DNA of 64,000 nucleotides, taken from positions 62,001 to 126,000 of the forward strand of contig NZ_JAJUIS010000006.1 in NCBI RefSeq assembly GCF_029267515.1, given 5' to 3'. Made by a program: the position numbers and the translations under genes. The notes under the pieces were generated by a model. That model was given only the letters and a program-made list of their open reading frames with translations. It made no database searches and was not told the DNA's origin. Positions 45,474 through 55,900 of this stretch are shown here, in pieces (position 1 is the first letter of the stretch; each line of letters opens with the position of its first letter). The stretch is from Seleniivibrio woodruffii. Its GTDB lineage: Bacteria; Chrysiogenota; Deferribacteres; Deferribacterales; Geovibrionaceae.

Positions 45474-46955
45474 ATGAACCTCAGACAGCCCGTTTACCCC
45501 GACAGGGAAACATTTCTGACACTGGCAAAGGACTACGACAGAGTCACTGTGTACCGCGAACTGATGGGCGACACCGTAACGCCTATCTCGCTCCTGCGCA
45601 ACTTCACCAACGAAGAGAACGTGTTCCTTCTGGAGAGTGCGAATCTGGACAAGACATTCTCCCGTTTCTCATTTTTCGGAAATAACCCCAAGCGGGTCAT
45701 CACATTTCAAAACGACACCATCACAGAAAAATCCGGCGGAAAAAAGAAGACGTTCTCAATGAACCCAATGGAATACATGGCACAGCAGTTTTATGCTGAA
45801 AAGGGTTTCAATGACGGCAAGTTCGGCGATTTTGCAGGCGGTTTTGCAGGTTTTTTTGCTTACGAGTCCATAAACTACATGAATATCCTTAAAAAGCCCG
45901 TCAAATGTTCCAAGAATAACAAACTGCTGGGATTCATGGAGGTTGACGAGTTCTTTGTGTTCGATAACCACCTCTCAAAACTCTACGCAGCCATGAGTGT
46001 CAGAACCTCCGGCGGTGAAGAGGCTTACGACAAGGCAGTTAAGCGCACACATAAGATGGGCAATGATCTTAACCGTTTCAATTTCGACAATTTCGATTCG
46101 GATCTGGACTGCGAAATAATCAAGGATATGGAAAAGGATGAATACATGCGCTGCGTTGAGCAGGTTAAGCAGGAGATAAAAGACGGTGAAGCGATTCAGG
46201 TTGTTATCAGCAACGCGTACCGTATTCAGGGCAGTCTGAACCCACTCAGCCTCTACAGGTCGCTCCGCAACATCAACCCTTCTCCCTATATGTTCTTCCT
46301 GAAGTTCGGCAGCGAGGTTCTTTTGGGTTCGTCTCCTGAGATACACCTGAAGGTTGCGGGCAGAAAAGCCACCCTGAAACCCATTGCCGGAACAAGCCCT
46401 ATAACAGACGACATAGAAGAGGCAAAGAGAAGACTTCTTGCGGATAAAAAGGAGTGTTCAGAGCACCTTATGCTGCTGGATCTCGCACGCAACGACCTTT
46501 ATACCTGTTGCAGACCGGAAAGCGTAAAAGTTGTTCAGGAGTTTGTACCGGAGGTATACAGCCACGTTATCCATATCGTGAGCGAGGTTGAGGGGCAGCT
46601 TGAGGATTCCGCCAACCCCCTTGAGCTGTTCATGAGATGTTTCCCCGCGGGTACAGTTTCCGGTGCACCAAAGGTCAGGGCTATGGAACTTATCGAGCAG
46701 TACGAGAAGTCCGAGCGTGGTTTTTATGCCGGATGCGTTGGTTATTTCGGGTACAGCGGCAACATGGACACCTGCATCACCATCCGCAGCGCGTTCGTGA
46801 CGCCGAAAGAGACTGTCCTGCGCGCAGGCGGAGGGATAGTTTTTGATTCAGTGCCGGAGAACGAGTTCAAAGAGGTCGAGAACAAGCTCGGTGCATTATT
46901 CGCCGCATACAAGAATATAGCGGCAGCGGAGGGAAGAGATGTTTCTGTTGGTTGA
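45474..46955 (+). CDS. trpE: Anthranilate synthase component I
   Basis: LLESANLDKTFSRFSFFG; RCFPAGTVSGAPKVRAMELI; GYFGYSGNMDTCITIRS. Confidence 0.97.
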   Translation: MNLRQPVYPDRETFLTLAKDYDRVTVYRELMGDTVTPISLLRNFTNEENVFLLESANLDKTFSRFSFFGNNPKRVITFQNDTITEKSGGKKKTFSMNPMEYMAQQFYAEKGFNDGKFGDFAGGFAGFFAYESINYMNILKKPVKCSKNNKLLGFMEVDEFFVFDNHLSKLYAAMSVRTSGGEEAYDKAVKRTHKMGNDLNRFNFDNFDSDLDCEIIKDMEKDEYMRCVEQVKQEIKDGEAIQVVISNAYRIQGSLNPLSLYRSLRNINPSPYMFFLKFGSEVLLGSSPEIHLKVAGRKATLKPIAGTSPITDDIEEAKRRLLADKKECSEHLMLLDLARNDLYTCCRPESVKVVQEFVPEVYSHVIHIVSEVEGQLEDSANPLELFMRCFPAGTVSGAPKVRAMELIEQYEKSERGFYAGCVGYFGYSGNMDTCITIRSAFVTPKETVLRAGGGIVFDSVPENEFKEVENKLGALFAAYKNIAAAEGRDVSVG

Positions 46956-47499
46956 TAACTACGATTCGTTCACATACAACCTGTACGCGCTTTTCAGACT
47001 GGCGGGCGCAGAGGTTGACATTATAAAAAATACGGAGTTCAAAGCGGCGGACGGCTATAAGGGGATAATCCTTTCCCCCGGACCTTCAAATCCGTCGAAC
47101 TCCGGCACAACCCTTGAATACCTGAAAAAGTACACAGGTAAAATCCCGATGATGGGCGTTTGTCTGGGTATGCAGGCGATGGGGTATCATCTGGGTTATG
47201 AGATACGCGGTGCGAAGACCATAATGCACGGAAAGACCGACAGCATAAGAAAAACGCGCGAATCAAAACTTTTTAAAGGGATTGAGGACGGATTCGCAGC
47301 GGTGCGTTATCACTCGCTGGCTGTGGCTGCCCCCGAAAGTGTTATGACGGCAGTTGCCGCATCCGACGGCGAGTGCATGGCTATGGAGGATGATGCGAAC
47401 AGGCTTTACGGGGTACAGTTTCACCCAGAATCGATTCTGAGCGCATACGGCGACGTTATGGTTAAAAATTTCATGAATATATGCGGGGTGTCAAAATGA
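46939..47499 (+). CDS. trpG: Anthranilate synthase component II (glutamine amidotransferase)
   Basis: LLVDNYDSFTYNLY; LSPGPSNPSNSGTT; GVCLGMQAMGYHLG; GVQFHPESILS. Confidence 0.97.
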   Translation: MFLLVDNYDSFTYNLYALFRLAGAEVDIIKNTEFKAADGYKGIILSPGPSNPSNSGTTLEYLKKYTGKIPMMGVCLGMQAMGYHLGYEIRGAKTIMHGKTDSIRKTRESKLFKGIEDGFAAVRYHSLAVAAPESVMTAVAASDGECMAMEDDANRLYGVQFHPESILSAYGDVMVKNFMNICGVSK

Positions 47500-48485
47500 G
47501 CGTTGAACTTGTAAAAAAATCTTGCATGGGCGGGAGCCTTTCTTTTGAGGAAACATACAGCGCGTTCATAGATATGATGGACGGAAAACTGGAAGAGGCA
47601 GAGATAGCCGGAATACTCATTTCAATGAGGCTCCGCGGTGAGACGGTGGACGAGATTGCTGGTGCGGCGCGCGCCATGAACGAGAAGAAGATAAATTTCG
47701 ATACCGACGTGCAGGTTTACGACACATGCGGTACGGGCGGCAGCGGAAAATCCACCATGAACGTATCATCCGCAGTGGCAGTTCTGCTCTCCGCAATGGG
47801 GTATCCGGTGGTTAAACACGGCAACCGTGCAGTAAGCGGTGTTGTGGGTTCCGCTGATATATTTGAGATGTCAGGCGTTCCGGTAAGCAGTGAAAAATCC
47901 GATATGCAGAGCTATTTCGGTAAACATAATTTCGCATTCCTTTTCGCTCCCATGTACCACCCTGCGCTGAAATACGCTGGCGCTGTACGCAGAAAACTCC
48001 GCGTTCCCACGATATTCAACTTTCTGGGACCGCTGGCGAACCCTGCGAACGTCGGCGGACAGATCGTGGGCATGGCGATGCGCGACAAGCTGGCAGTCCT
48101 TGCCGAAAGCCTTCTGATGCTGGGGCGTGACAGGGTAGCCGTCTATTCGTCTCTGGACGGATATGATGAGATATCCTCTTTCGCCCCCACAGAGGTTCAC
48201 GAGGTTTCCGGCGGCAGGATTATAAAGCATTACATCAATCCGGCGGAATACTTTACGCCTTTCCAGATGCCTGTTGTCAAAACCAACGGGGACGCTGATT
48301 TCTTTTTTAACAAGGCGATTTCCGCGGACGGCGGCGATTATTCAAAACTGATAGCTCTCAATGCTGGGCTGGCGCTCACGGTGTTCGGTAAGACCGACAG
48401 CATCCGCGACGGCTACAGGCTGGCGCTTGAGACCATCAAAACCGGAATCGTAGTTGAAAAACTTGCAAGTCTGAGAGGAAACTGA
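47496..48485 (+). CDS. trpD: Anthranilate phosphoribosyltransferase
   Basis: YDTCGTGGSGKSTMNVSSAVAVLLSAMGYPVVKHGNRAVSG; ATGA overlap with trpG gives start 47496. Confidence 0.97.
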   Translation: MSVELVKKSCMGGSLSFEETYSAFIDMMDGKLEEAEIAGILISMRLRGETVDEIAGAARAMNEKKINFDTDVQVYDTCGTGGSGKSTMNVSSAVAVLLSAMGYPVVKHGNRAVSGVVGSADIFEMSGVPVSSEKSDMQSYFGKHNFAFLFAPMYHPALKYAGAVRRKLRVPTIFNFLGPLANPANVGGQIVGMAMRDKLAVLAESLLMLGRDRVAVYSSLDGYDEISSFAPTEVHEVSGGRIIKHYINPAEYFTPFQMPVVKTNGDADFFFNKAISADGGDYSKLIALNAGLALTVFGKTDSIRDGYRLALETIKTGIVVEKLASLRGN

Positions 48486-48486
48486 G

Positions 48487-49242
48487 ATGTCTGTGCTTGA
48501 TAAGATACTGGAAAATAAACGGAAAGAGATGAAGCATTTTACCGTGCCGTTCTTCCCGCGGAAAAAGAAACTGCTGGATTTCAAGGCAAGTCTCTCTGTT
48601 AAACCGTTCATCTGCGAGGTGAAAAAGGCTTCCCCCACGCTTGGGGATATCAACGTGGGCGCAGATCCAGTTGAAACGGCGAAACGCTACGAGACGATGG
48701 GCGCAGGCGCTGTGAGCGTGTTGACCGACAAAGAGTTTTTCAAAGGAAGTTTCGAATATCTGCGGGATGTGGCGAACAATATCAATCTGCCTGTGCTATG
48801 CAAAGATTTTATCATAGACGAGAAACAGATATATGCCGCGTACATATTCGGTGCGGATGCGGTTCTGCTGATGGCTTCGGCTCTGCCGAAAGATGATTAT
48901 GAAAAGCTGTATCTGTATGCGAAGTCCAAAGGGCTGGCCGTGCTGACTGAGATTCACGGGGAAGAGGAATACGATATAGTTTCCGGCGCAAATCCTGATA
49001 TAGTGGGTGTGAATGCCCGCAACCTTAAAACGCTGGAGATAGACATGGACAAGGCGGCGGGGATAATCTCGCGGCTGGATGCAAAACATTTCAGGGTAGC
49101 TGAAAGCGGTATGAAATGCGGTGCGGATGTCCGGAAGATGCGTTCGGCGGGAGCAGACGCATTTCTCGTGGGGTCGGGGCTTATGTCCTCGCCGGATCCG
49201 CAGGCGGTGTTCGCAGACCTTTCGTCGGGGCTGAAAGCGTGA
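48487..49242 (+). CDS. trpC: Indole-3-glycerol phosphate synthase
   Basis: FICEVKKASPTLGDI; VLTDKEFFKGSFEYL; VLCKDFIIDEKQIYAAYIFGADAVLLM. Confidence 0.97.
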   Translation: MSVLDKILENKRKEMKHFTVPFFPRKKKLLDFKASLSVKPFICEVKKASPTLGDINVGADPVETAKRYETMGAGAVSVLTDKEFFKGSFEYLRDVANNINLPVLCKDFIIDEKQIYAAYIFGADAVLLMASALPKDDYEKLYLYAKSKGLAVLTEIHGEEEYDIVSGANPDIVGVNARNLKTLEIDMDKAAGIISRLDAKHFRVAESGMKCGADVRKMRSAGADAFLVGSGLMSSPDPQAVFADLSSGLKA

Positions 49243-49769
49243 TAAAGATATGCGGAATAAAAGATATTGAAACAGCCGAAAAATGTATTGAGCTTGGTGC
49301 GGATATAATAGGTTTCGTTGCGCACAGGTCGAGCAAACGATACATTGAGCCGGAAGGGGCTAACATTATAGCCGCCGCTGTGCGGGGCAGGGTAAAGACC
49401 TGCGCCGTGGGTTTTACTCTGGCTGAGTGCGATGGATATAATACGGACTTTGTTCAGGCGAATGATGCCGACAACGGGGCAAACCATATACTCAGCGGGC
49501 ACGAAAGACCGTCTGGCGAGTTCAGTTATTTTCTGTTCGACAAGAGCAGCGGAAGGGGAGAAACCTGCGAGTATCCCGCCTGGGTTTCTGATTACCGCGG
49601 TAAGCTGATTCTGGCGGGCGGGCTTACACCTGAAAACGTCGGGGACGTAATACGCCGTTACAGACCTTTGGGCATTGACGTTTCCAGCGGTGTTGAGACA
49701 GACGGCGTTAAGGATATCAATAAGATAGCAGAATTTATAAAAAATGCTAAAGAGGCATATAATGGATAA
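49239..49769 (+). CDS. trpF: Phosphoribosylanthranilate isomerase
   Basis: VIKICGIKDIETAEKCIELGADIIGFV; LAGGLTPENVGDVI; GIDVSSGVETDGVKD; GTG start overlapping the trpC stop. Confidence 0.93.
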   Translation: MIKICGIKDIETAEKCIELGADIIGFVAHRSSKRYIEPEGANIIAAAVRGRVKTCAVGFTLAECDGYNTDFVQANDADNGANHILSGHERPSGEFSYFLFDKSSGRGETCEYPAWVSDYRGKLILAGGLTPENVGDVIRRYRPLGIDVSSGVETDGVKDINKIAEFIKNAKEAYNG

Positions 49770-50928
49770 AAAAATGTTTTTCGGGGAGTACGGCGGGCAG
49801 TTTGTACCTGAAACCCTGATTCCAGCTCTGGACGAGTTGGAATACTGGTACAATAAACTCAAAAAGGACGACAAATTCAAAGCGGAACTGGACACTCTGC
49901 TTCGCTCATACGCTGGCAGACCCACGCCAGTTTACAAGGCGGAGAACCTTTCGAAAGAGTGCGGATGCGAGATATACCTTAAACGAGAAGACCTTATGCA
50001 CACAGGCGCTCACAAGGTCAACAATACGCTCGGTCAGGCGCTCGTAACAAAATATATGGGCAAAAACAGGGTCATAGCGGAAACCGGAGCCGGACAGCAC
50101 GGAGTTGCCACCGCCACTGCGGCGGCACTTTTTGGCATGGAATGTACGGTGTTTATGGGCGAAGTGGACGCGCGAAGACAGGAACCGAACGTGAAGCGGA
50201 TGCAGCTTCTGGGTGCTGAAGTGGTTCGTGTTCAGGACGGTCAGCGTACTCTGAAGGATGCCACAAACGCCGCACTGCGCGAGTGGGTAGCGAGTGTTGA
50301 GAATACACACTATATCATAGGCAGTATCGTCGGTCCCTATCCGTTTCCTGAAATGGTTGCATATTTTCAGTCAGTAATCGGTATCGAAGCAAACGAGCAG
50401 TGCAAAGAGCTTGGGTTCGACCCCGACTGCGTTGTCGCATGTGTAGGCGGCGGAAGCAACGCCATAGGTATTTTTCAGGGATTTCTCGATAACCCGAATG
50501 TTGAGATTTTCGGTGTTGAGGCGGGGGGCGTATCCGACAAAGACGGCGAGCACGCCAGAACAATCGGTATGGGCAAACCGGGAATACTCCACGGCGCATT
50601 CTCATATCTGGTGCAGACTCCGCAGTTTCAGGTTGCGGACGTGCACTCCATCTCAGCTGGTCTTGATTATCCCGGCATAGGTCCCGCACACGCCGCGCTG
50701 AACGACAGCGGAAGGGTCACATACGGCTACGTCCGTGACGATGAAGCGCTTAACGCATTCAAAATGCTCACACGCAAAGAGGGCATAATTCCTGCGCTGG
50801 AATCAAGCCACGCGCTTGCGTATGTGATTGAAAATAAAGACAGATTCAAAGGGAGAAAGGTCCTTGTTAACCTCTCCGGCAGAGGCGACAAGGACATGGC
50901 GGCTATTCTTGAAAGGGGGCTTGTATGA
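49762..50928 (+). CDS. trpB: Tryptophan synthase beta chain
   Basis: YLKREDLMHTGAHKVNNTLGQALV; AETGAGQHGVATAT; CVGGGSNAIGIF; start ATG 49762. Confidence 0.98.
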   Translation: MDKKMFFGEYGGQFVPETLIPALDELEYWYNKLKKDDKFKAELDTLLRSYAGRPTPVYKAENLSKECGCEIYLKREDLMHTGAHKVNNTLGQALVTKYMGKNRVIAETGAGQHGVATATAAALFGMECTVFMGEVDARRQEPNVKRMQLLGAEVVRVQDGQRTLKDATNAALREWVASVENTHYIIGSIVGPYPFPEMVAYFQSVIGIEANEQCKELGFDPDCVVACVGGGSNAIGIFQGFLDNPNVEIFGVEAGGVSDKDGEHARTIGMGKPGILHGAFSYLVQTPQFQVADVHSISAGLDYPGIGPAHAALNDSGRVTYGYVRDDEALNAFKMLTRKEGIIPALESSHALAYVIENKDRFKGRKVLVNLSGRGDKDMAAILERGLV

Positions 50929-51623
50929 GAGGTTTTTATATCGTTGGCGGATACCCCGACAGAGAGCAGTTCAAAAAATGCCTGAACGCCGTTGCCTCTG
51001 CAGGGTTCGAGTTCGTGGAGGTAGGAATACCGTTCAGCGAACCTGTGGCGGACGGTCCCGTTATAGCGTCTGCCATCCATGAAGCAGTGATGAACGGAGT
51101 TGATATTGAAGCCATAATGGCTGACGTTCGTGAGATGAAACAGAAATATCCCTCCATAAAAGCTACCGTAATGACCTATGCAAACATTATCCACGGCTAC
51201 GGTGAGAAAAAATTCTCAGATGATTTCGGCGATATCCTGAGCGGGGTCATAATTCCGGACCTGCCCTCAAGGATGCACTACTGGATGATGGAAAAAGGGC
51301 TTTCAATACCTGTGATACCGTTTGTCACTCCGGTTTCAAGGAATGAAGATATCGAAGCCGTAAAGGATACCAAGGCGCCTTTTGTATATTATATCAGTAT
51401 CATGGGTGTCACCGGTTCTGACAAAAAAGGTGCGCAGAACGATAGAAGCGAAACGGCAAAGAAACTGACAGGGAAACCAGTTGTCACCGGTTTCGGCATA
51501 CGCACGAAAGAGGACGCGGACAGAGCGCTGAACACTACCGGAGGCTTTGTTATAGGAACGGAGGTCGTAAAGCGTCAGAAGGATTTCGATAGCTTCTGCA
51601 AATATATCCAACAGTTTCGTTAA
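50925..51623 (+). CDS. trpA: Tryptophan synthase alpha chain
   Basis: GFEFVEVGIPFSEPVADGPVI; YYISIMGVTG; GFGIRTKEDADRAL. Confidence 0.96.
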   Translation: MRGFYIVGGYPDREQFKKCLNAVASAGFEFVEVGIPFSEPVADGPVIASAIHEAVMNGVDIEAIMADVREMKQKYPSIKATVMTYANIIHGYGEKKFSDDFGDILSGVIIPDLPSRMHYWMMEKGLSIPVIPFVTPVSRNEDIEAVKDTKAPFVYYISIMGVTGSDKKGAQNDRSETAKKLTGKPVVTGFGIRTKEDADRALNTTGGFVIGTEVVKRQKDFDSFCKYIQQFR

Positions 51624-51726
51624 TCGGCATAATCATATTTGTTCAAAATTGAACAATCATATGATACGCCTGTGTAAATAAAAGGTTAAAGAGACCTTTG
51701 ATTATTAATTTTCGGAGGTCTCTTTT

Positions 51727-53028
51727 ATGTATTCAATTTCAAGAAGAAATTTTCTCCGCACAACAGCCGTTGTCGGCACCGGTCTTTCACTCGGTCTCAC
51801 TACAGGATGTTCAGAAGATTCCGACACGCAGACCACTGCAAAATTCGCAGTTCTTTCCGATCCACACGTTTACGACACCTCTCTGGGGACTACAGGGGAG
51901 GCTTTCGAGGACTATCTTTCCAGTGACAGAAAGATGCTTGCCGAAAGCACGGAGATAATGGAGGCGATGGTCGATGAACTTCTTAACGTCAAAGACCTTG
52001 ATTTCGTTATAATCCCCGGCGACCTTACGAAGGACGGCGAAAAGATAAGCCATGAAAAGATGGCATCACTTCTGGCAAAGCTCAACGATAAAGGGATAAA
52101 GACCTACGTCGTGCCGGGTAACCACGATATCAACAACCCCCATGCCGTCTCTTTCAGCGGCAGCACAACCACAAAGGTTCCGTCAGTGACCCCCGAAGAG
52201 TTTGCGGAGATACACAATAAAAGCGGTTTTGCCAAGGCTATTTACAAAGATAAGAACTCGCTCAGCTATGTTGCCGAACCGGCTGACAACGTGTGGCTTT
52301 TCGCTATAGACTCCTGCAAGTATGACAACAACGACACTTATCCTGAAACATCAGGAGAAATATCCGCTGAAACCCTTAGCTGGGTACTGGACAAACTCGC
52401 CATTGCAAAAGCAAAGGGAAAACTTGTTATGGGTATGATGCACCACGGCATAATTGCTCACTTTGCGGCACAACCCATGCTTTTTGCTGAATACGTTCTG
52501 GATGAATACTCTACTGTTGGGGCTGCTCTGGCTAATGCAGGCATGAATATAGTTTTCACAGGTCACTTTCACGCCCAGGATGTTGTTAAATATACGTTTT
52601 CAAGCGGGGTTCTGTACGATGTGGAGACAGGTTCCGGCGTCACCGCTCCCAGCCCTTACAGGATAATAGATCTTGATATCCCCACGAAGACTTTCAATAT
52701 AGCTAGTTATGAGATACACTCGATACCTTCTAAAACTGATTTCGATACTTATAAGAAAGAGTTCACCGAGCAGGGGATGCTTGAGCTTTATACGACACTG
52801 GGACCCCAGTACGGTCTGCCCGTTGAATATGCGGCTGTCGGTGCTGAGATACACGTTGCACACTATAAGGGAGACGAGACTTTCGCATCTCTTTCCACCC
52901 AGTCGCAGACTGTGGTTCAGGCTATGGTATCAAGTACGGATGCCGCAACACAGCAGCTTGGCGGTGCGATGTATGATTTTGCGCAGGACAGCACTCCCAC
53001 AGACAACAACCTTACAATCACTCTTTGA
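51727..53028 (+). CDS. Tat-exported metallophosphoesterase (putative lipoprotein)
   Basis: SRRNFLRTTAVVGTGLSLGLTTGC twin-arginine plus Cys; FAVLSDPHVYD, IIPGDLTKDGE, VVPGNHDI, GHFHAQD. Confidence 0.92.
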   Translation: MYSISRRNFLRTTAVVGTGLSLGLTTGCSEDSDTQTTAKFAVLSDPHVYDTSLGTTGEAFEDYLSSDRKMLAESTEIMEAMVDELLNVKDLDFVIIPGDLTKDGEKISHEKMASLLAKLNDKGIKTYVVPGNHDINNPHAVSFSGSTTTKVPSVTPEEFAEIHNKSGFAKAIYKDKNSLSYVAEPADNVWLFAIDSCKYDNNDTYPETSGEISAETLSWVLDKLAIAKAKGKLVMGMMHHGIIAHFAAQPMLFAEYVLDEYSTVGAALANAGMNIVFTGHFHAQDVVKYTFSSGVLYDVETGSGVTAPSPYRIIDLDIPTKTFNIASYEIHSIPSKTDFDTYKKEFTEQGMLELYTTLGPQYGLPVEYAAVGAEIHVAHYKGDETFASLSTQSQTVVQAMVSSTDAATQQLGGAMYDFAQDSTPTDNNLTITL

Positions 53029-53045
53029 TATACAAGCCTCTTAAT

Positions 53046-53077
53046 AAAAAAAGGTCATCCGTGGATGACCTTTTTTT
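53046..53077. terminator. Bidirectional terminator between convergent genes
   Basis: AAAAAAGGTCATCC-GT-GGATGACCTTTTTTT. Confidence 0.9.
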
Positions 53078-53078
53078 G

Positions 53079-53543
53079 TTATTCCAGCTCGATCTTTTTA
53101 ATGTCCGGATCCAGAGAATTGATGATTATATCCAGTGTGTTCAGGATATTCTGGAGATCCGGTGGGGTCAGCTTATTCTTGTCAAAAAAACAATCGTCTT
53201 CCATTTGTTTCATGAGCTGACCGGTGTAACTAATACCTTCTTCTGTCGCTTCCAGATAAATAGTTCTTCTGTCTGCGTCTTTTTTAACGCGTTTTACGAA
53301 GCCTTTGCTCTCCAGCCTATCAACGATACCGGTGAGAGCGCTGTTGTTGAGATTAACTGATTTTGTCAGCTCTGTCAGATTCATAGAGCTTTTGCTGGTA
53401 ATCTCGTATAGGCACAGCATCTGAGGAAGCGTAACATGATACTCTTTGTCGAGGTGCTTGGAATATTTGTCCAGAAAGCGTGAAAGTTTCCTTATCTGGA
53501 CGATGGTTTGCATGCAGGTATTCTTGCTCATATTACCCACCAT
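53079..53543 (-). CDS. MarR family transcriptional regulator
   Basis: winged HTH: VNLNNSALTGIVDRLESKGFVKRVKKDADRRTIYLEATEEG. Confidence 0.93.
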   Translation of the reverse strand: MVGNMSKNTCMQTIVQIRKLSRFLDKYSKHLDKEYHVTLPQMLCLYEITSKSSMNLTELTKSVNLNNSALTGIVDRLESKGFVKRVKKDADRRTIYLEATEEGISYTGQLMKQMEDDCFFDKNKLTPPDLQNILNTLDIIINSLDPDIKKIELE

Positions 53544-53648
53544 AAATAATGCAGAATCATAGACGAAAACAAATTATAAATCAATGGTCAGTATTTAAAA
53601 TAATGAGAATAAGATATAAAAACGGATAAAAAAGGCTTCAAAAAGAAA

Positions 53649-54059
53649 TCACTTGCAGTCAGGGCATTTACCATAAACCGTTATTTTGCATCCGGCGATC
53701 TCTCTTCCTGTGAGAGATGCTATTTTGTCTCTGAGTTCGTCGGTTTCAACGTGCAGATCTTCAATCTTCCCGCATTTTTCGCAGATATGGTGAATGTGTG
53801 GTTGCAGCTTCAGCTCATAGAGTGTTTTTTTGCCTTCGACACCGAGTTCGGAAACAATTCCGGCTTCCATGAGGGCATGGATATTTTTATATACTGTTGC
53901 AAGCGAAAGCGAGACTATCTTTTTTTTCAGGCGCGCATAGAGATTGTCTATGTCTATGTGACCTGCGTCGAGTATCTCTCCGCAGATAAGAAGTCTTTGA
54001 GCAGTCGCCCTTAAACCGTTGTTTCTGAGTATATCTTCGACATTATACATTTTTTCCAT
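53649..54059 (-). CDS. Fur family transcriptional regulator (PerR-like)
   Basis: LRATAQRLLICGEIL; SLATVYKNIHALMEAGIV; HIHHICEKCGKIEDL; C-terminal CPDC. Confidence 0.93.
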   Translation of the reverse strand: MEKMYNVEDILRNNGLRATAQRLLICGEILDAGHIDIDNLYARLKKKIVSLSLATVYKNIHALMEAGIVSELGVEGKKTLYELKLQPHIHHICEKCGKIEDLHVETDELRDKIASLTGREIAGCKITVYGKCPDCK

Positions 54060-54110
54060 AGATTAATAATATATAATGAGACCAAAATTGTCAACTATGT
54101 CATTGAAAAA

Positions 54111-55055
54111 TTATTTGGTAATTCGTTTTTCACGCCAGAATCGTATTGCTCCCGGATGCGGCGGCACCATCATTTTTTCCATATCCGGATCCATGTGAAT
54201 TTCCACAGCAGCGGGGTGCTGTGTGCTCATATAGCGTATTGAAGAAGGGTTGTAGATGATATCCATCATTCTGCTTACGTCTTTTTCGGATGTATAAACG
54301 TTTGTCAGAAGTACAGCGTCCGCCTCAATAGTGTCTATGCTGTAACTGTTGCCGTAGGTTCCTTTGGGTATTTTTACCGCTCTGTAGTTAGGGCTGACAG
54401 CGAGAACTGTCTGCATATCTTTTTGCAGGCTGAGCAGTGCTGCCTTATTATCTGTTAGCATTTCTGATACAGAGTTGTTGGGGATTCCGGCGAAAATCCA
54501 CACGGCATCCACCATTCCTGATTTAAAAGCACTCTCTGCTTTGCGGTAACCGATGTAATAACGGGAGATGTTCTGCCATACCCCCATGTGCGAAAGTATC
54601 TTTTCCGCGCTGGACGCGGCTCCTGTTCCGGCTTCACCCACGGCAACTTTTTTCCCGCGGAGGTCTTTTATGCTTTTAATGCCTGAGTCTTTCTTGATGA
54701 GTATGTGTATCTTTCCGGTATAGAGCACGCCTGCACCGAAAATTTTATCGTATTTGGTTGAATCGCCCTTTAAAAGTCCCTTTCTTGCAAGGTCTATATC
54801 CGATGCGTATGCGATTGCGAAATTAGCCTGATTGTTTTGAAGAAGCCGTATATTATCAACAGAACCTTTTGTGGGAAAGGCTGTGATTTTCATTCCATAT
54901 TTTTCGGCAAGTTTCGATATACCGTTGGCAAAATACATAAAAGTACCGCCGGATGGTCCGCCGCCGAAACCGAATTCTTTTGACACTGCCTGAGATGGCA
55001 GGCAGAAATAGAACAACGACAGAAGAAAAACGCATAATAAATAATGTTTTTTCAT
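54111..55055 (-). CDS. TAXI family TRAP transporter solute-binding protein
   Basis: Signal peptide; FGFGGGPSGGTFMYFANGISKLAEKYG; LRGKKVAVGEAGTGAASSAEKIL; AHPG-type ending (PPHPGAIRFWRE). Confidence 0.92.
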   Translation of the reverse strand: MKKHYLLCVFLLSLFYFCLPSQAVSKEFGFGGGPSGGTFMYFANGISKLAEKYGMKITAFPTKGSVDNIRLLQNNQANFAIAYASDIDLARKGLLKGDSTKYDKIFGAGVLYTGKIHILIKKDSGIKSIKDLRGKKVAVGEAGTGAASSAEKILSHMGVWQNISRYYIGYRKAESAFKSGMVDAVWIFAGIPNNSVSEMLTDNKAALLSLQKDMQTVLAVSPNYRAVKIPKGTYGNSYSIDTIEADAVLLTNVYTSEKDVSRMMDIIYNPSSIRYMSTQHPAAVEIHMDPDMEKMMVPPHPGAIRFWREKRITK

Positions 55056-55101
55056 AAATTTAGGCTATCATCAAATTGTCGAAAAGACAATTTGAAAATG
55101 T

Positions 55102-55845
55102 TCACTTAGAAATAAAATCAGAAAAGTTAACGGTTAGACGCGATTCAGCAGTGAAGCCGTTAACGGTGGTCGATTTGCAATGGAGCATTATGCGGGTGTG
55201 TTCCGTGCCGCCGTATAGGGTGTCTCCGAGGATGGGGAATCCTATGTGGGAAAGATAGGCTCGCAACTGGTGTCTTGTGGCTTTTTCCATATCAGCCTGC
55301 ACAAGCGTCAGACCGTTTGAATATATTATGGGAATGAAAATTGTCCTGTTGCCTCCGTGCTCATCACTGACTCTGACCTTTCGGCGTTTGTCAGCGTCTA
55401 TTATATTGTCAATCGTGATGCTTTCACTCATTTCACCGCATACTACAGCAAGATAAGTCTTGCTTTGCAATATAACTTTTAAGTCTTTGTGCACGGCTGT
55501 TATCACACCGTCGGTCATATAGTCCAGACGGGAGATAAGGGTCAGGTCTGCATCGTAATTTTCTGCAATATCCTGAATGGTCGGTTCGTCATCCAATCTG
55601 TGACGTTCTGAGTGCATAAAAGCGGGTTTATCGAAAAACACAATGCCGCCGAAATCCGCCAAAAGATACGGTTTCGGGTCAATTTTTAGTTTTTCAGGCA
55701 GTTTAAGCAGAAAATTTTCCTCAGGGGTGTCCGTGTCTTTGCGGACGACGGCACCATTGAGAGTTACAAGACCCTCGTGGATATAGTCTTTGGCGCTTCT
55801 GACTGAAATTCCGTATTTTACCGACAGTTTTTTTGAAATTTTCAT
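55102..55845 (-). CDS. RluA-like pseudouridine synthase with S4-like N-terminus
   Basis: GISVRSAKDYIHEGLVTLNGAVVRKDT S4-like; LISRLDYMTDGVI catalytic motif; TRHQLRAYLSHIGFPILGDTLYGG. Confidence 0.87.
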   Translation of the reverse strand: MKISKKLSVKYGISVRSAKDYIHEGLVTLNGAVVRKDTDTPEENFLLKLPEKLKIDPKPYLLADFGGIVFFDKPAFMHSERHRLDDEPTIQDIAENYDADLTLISRLDYMTDGVITAVHKDLKVILQSKTYLAVVCGEMSESITIDNIIDADKRRKVRVSDEHGGNRTIFIPIIYSNGLTLVQADMEKATRHQLRAYLSHIGFPILGDTLYGGTEHTRIMLHCKSTTVNGFTAESRLTVNFSDFISK

Positions 55846-55900
55846 ATAAATTTAATCTCACAGGCTTTAACTTTTTTCAAGATATGATATAAGGTTTTCT

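Noticed and set aside
48954-49925. 323-aa minus-strand ORF across trpC/trpF/trpB
   Set aside because: Antisense to three confidently identified trp genes; no motif support
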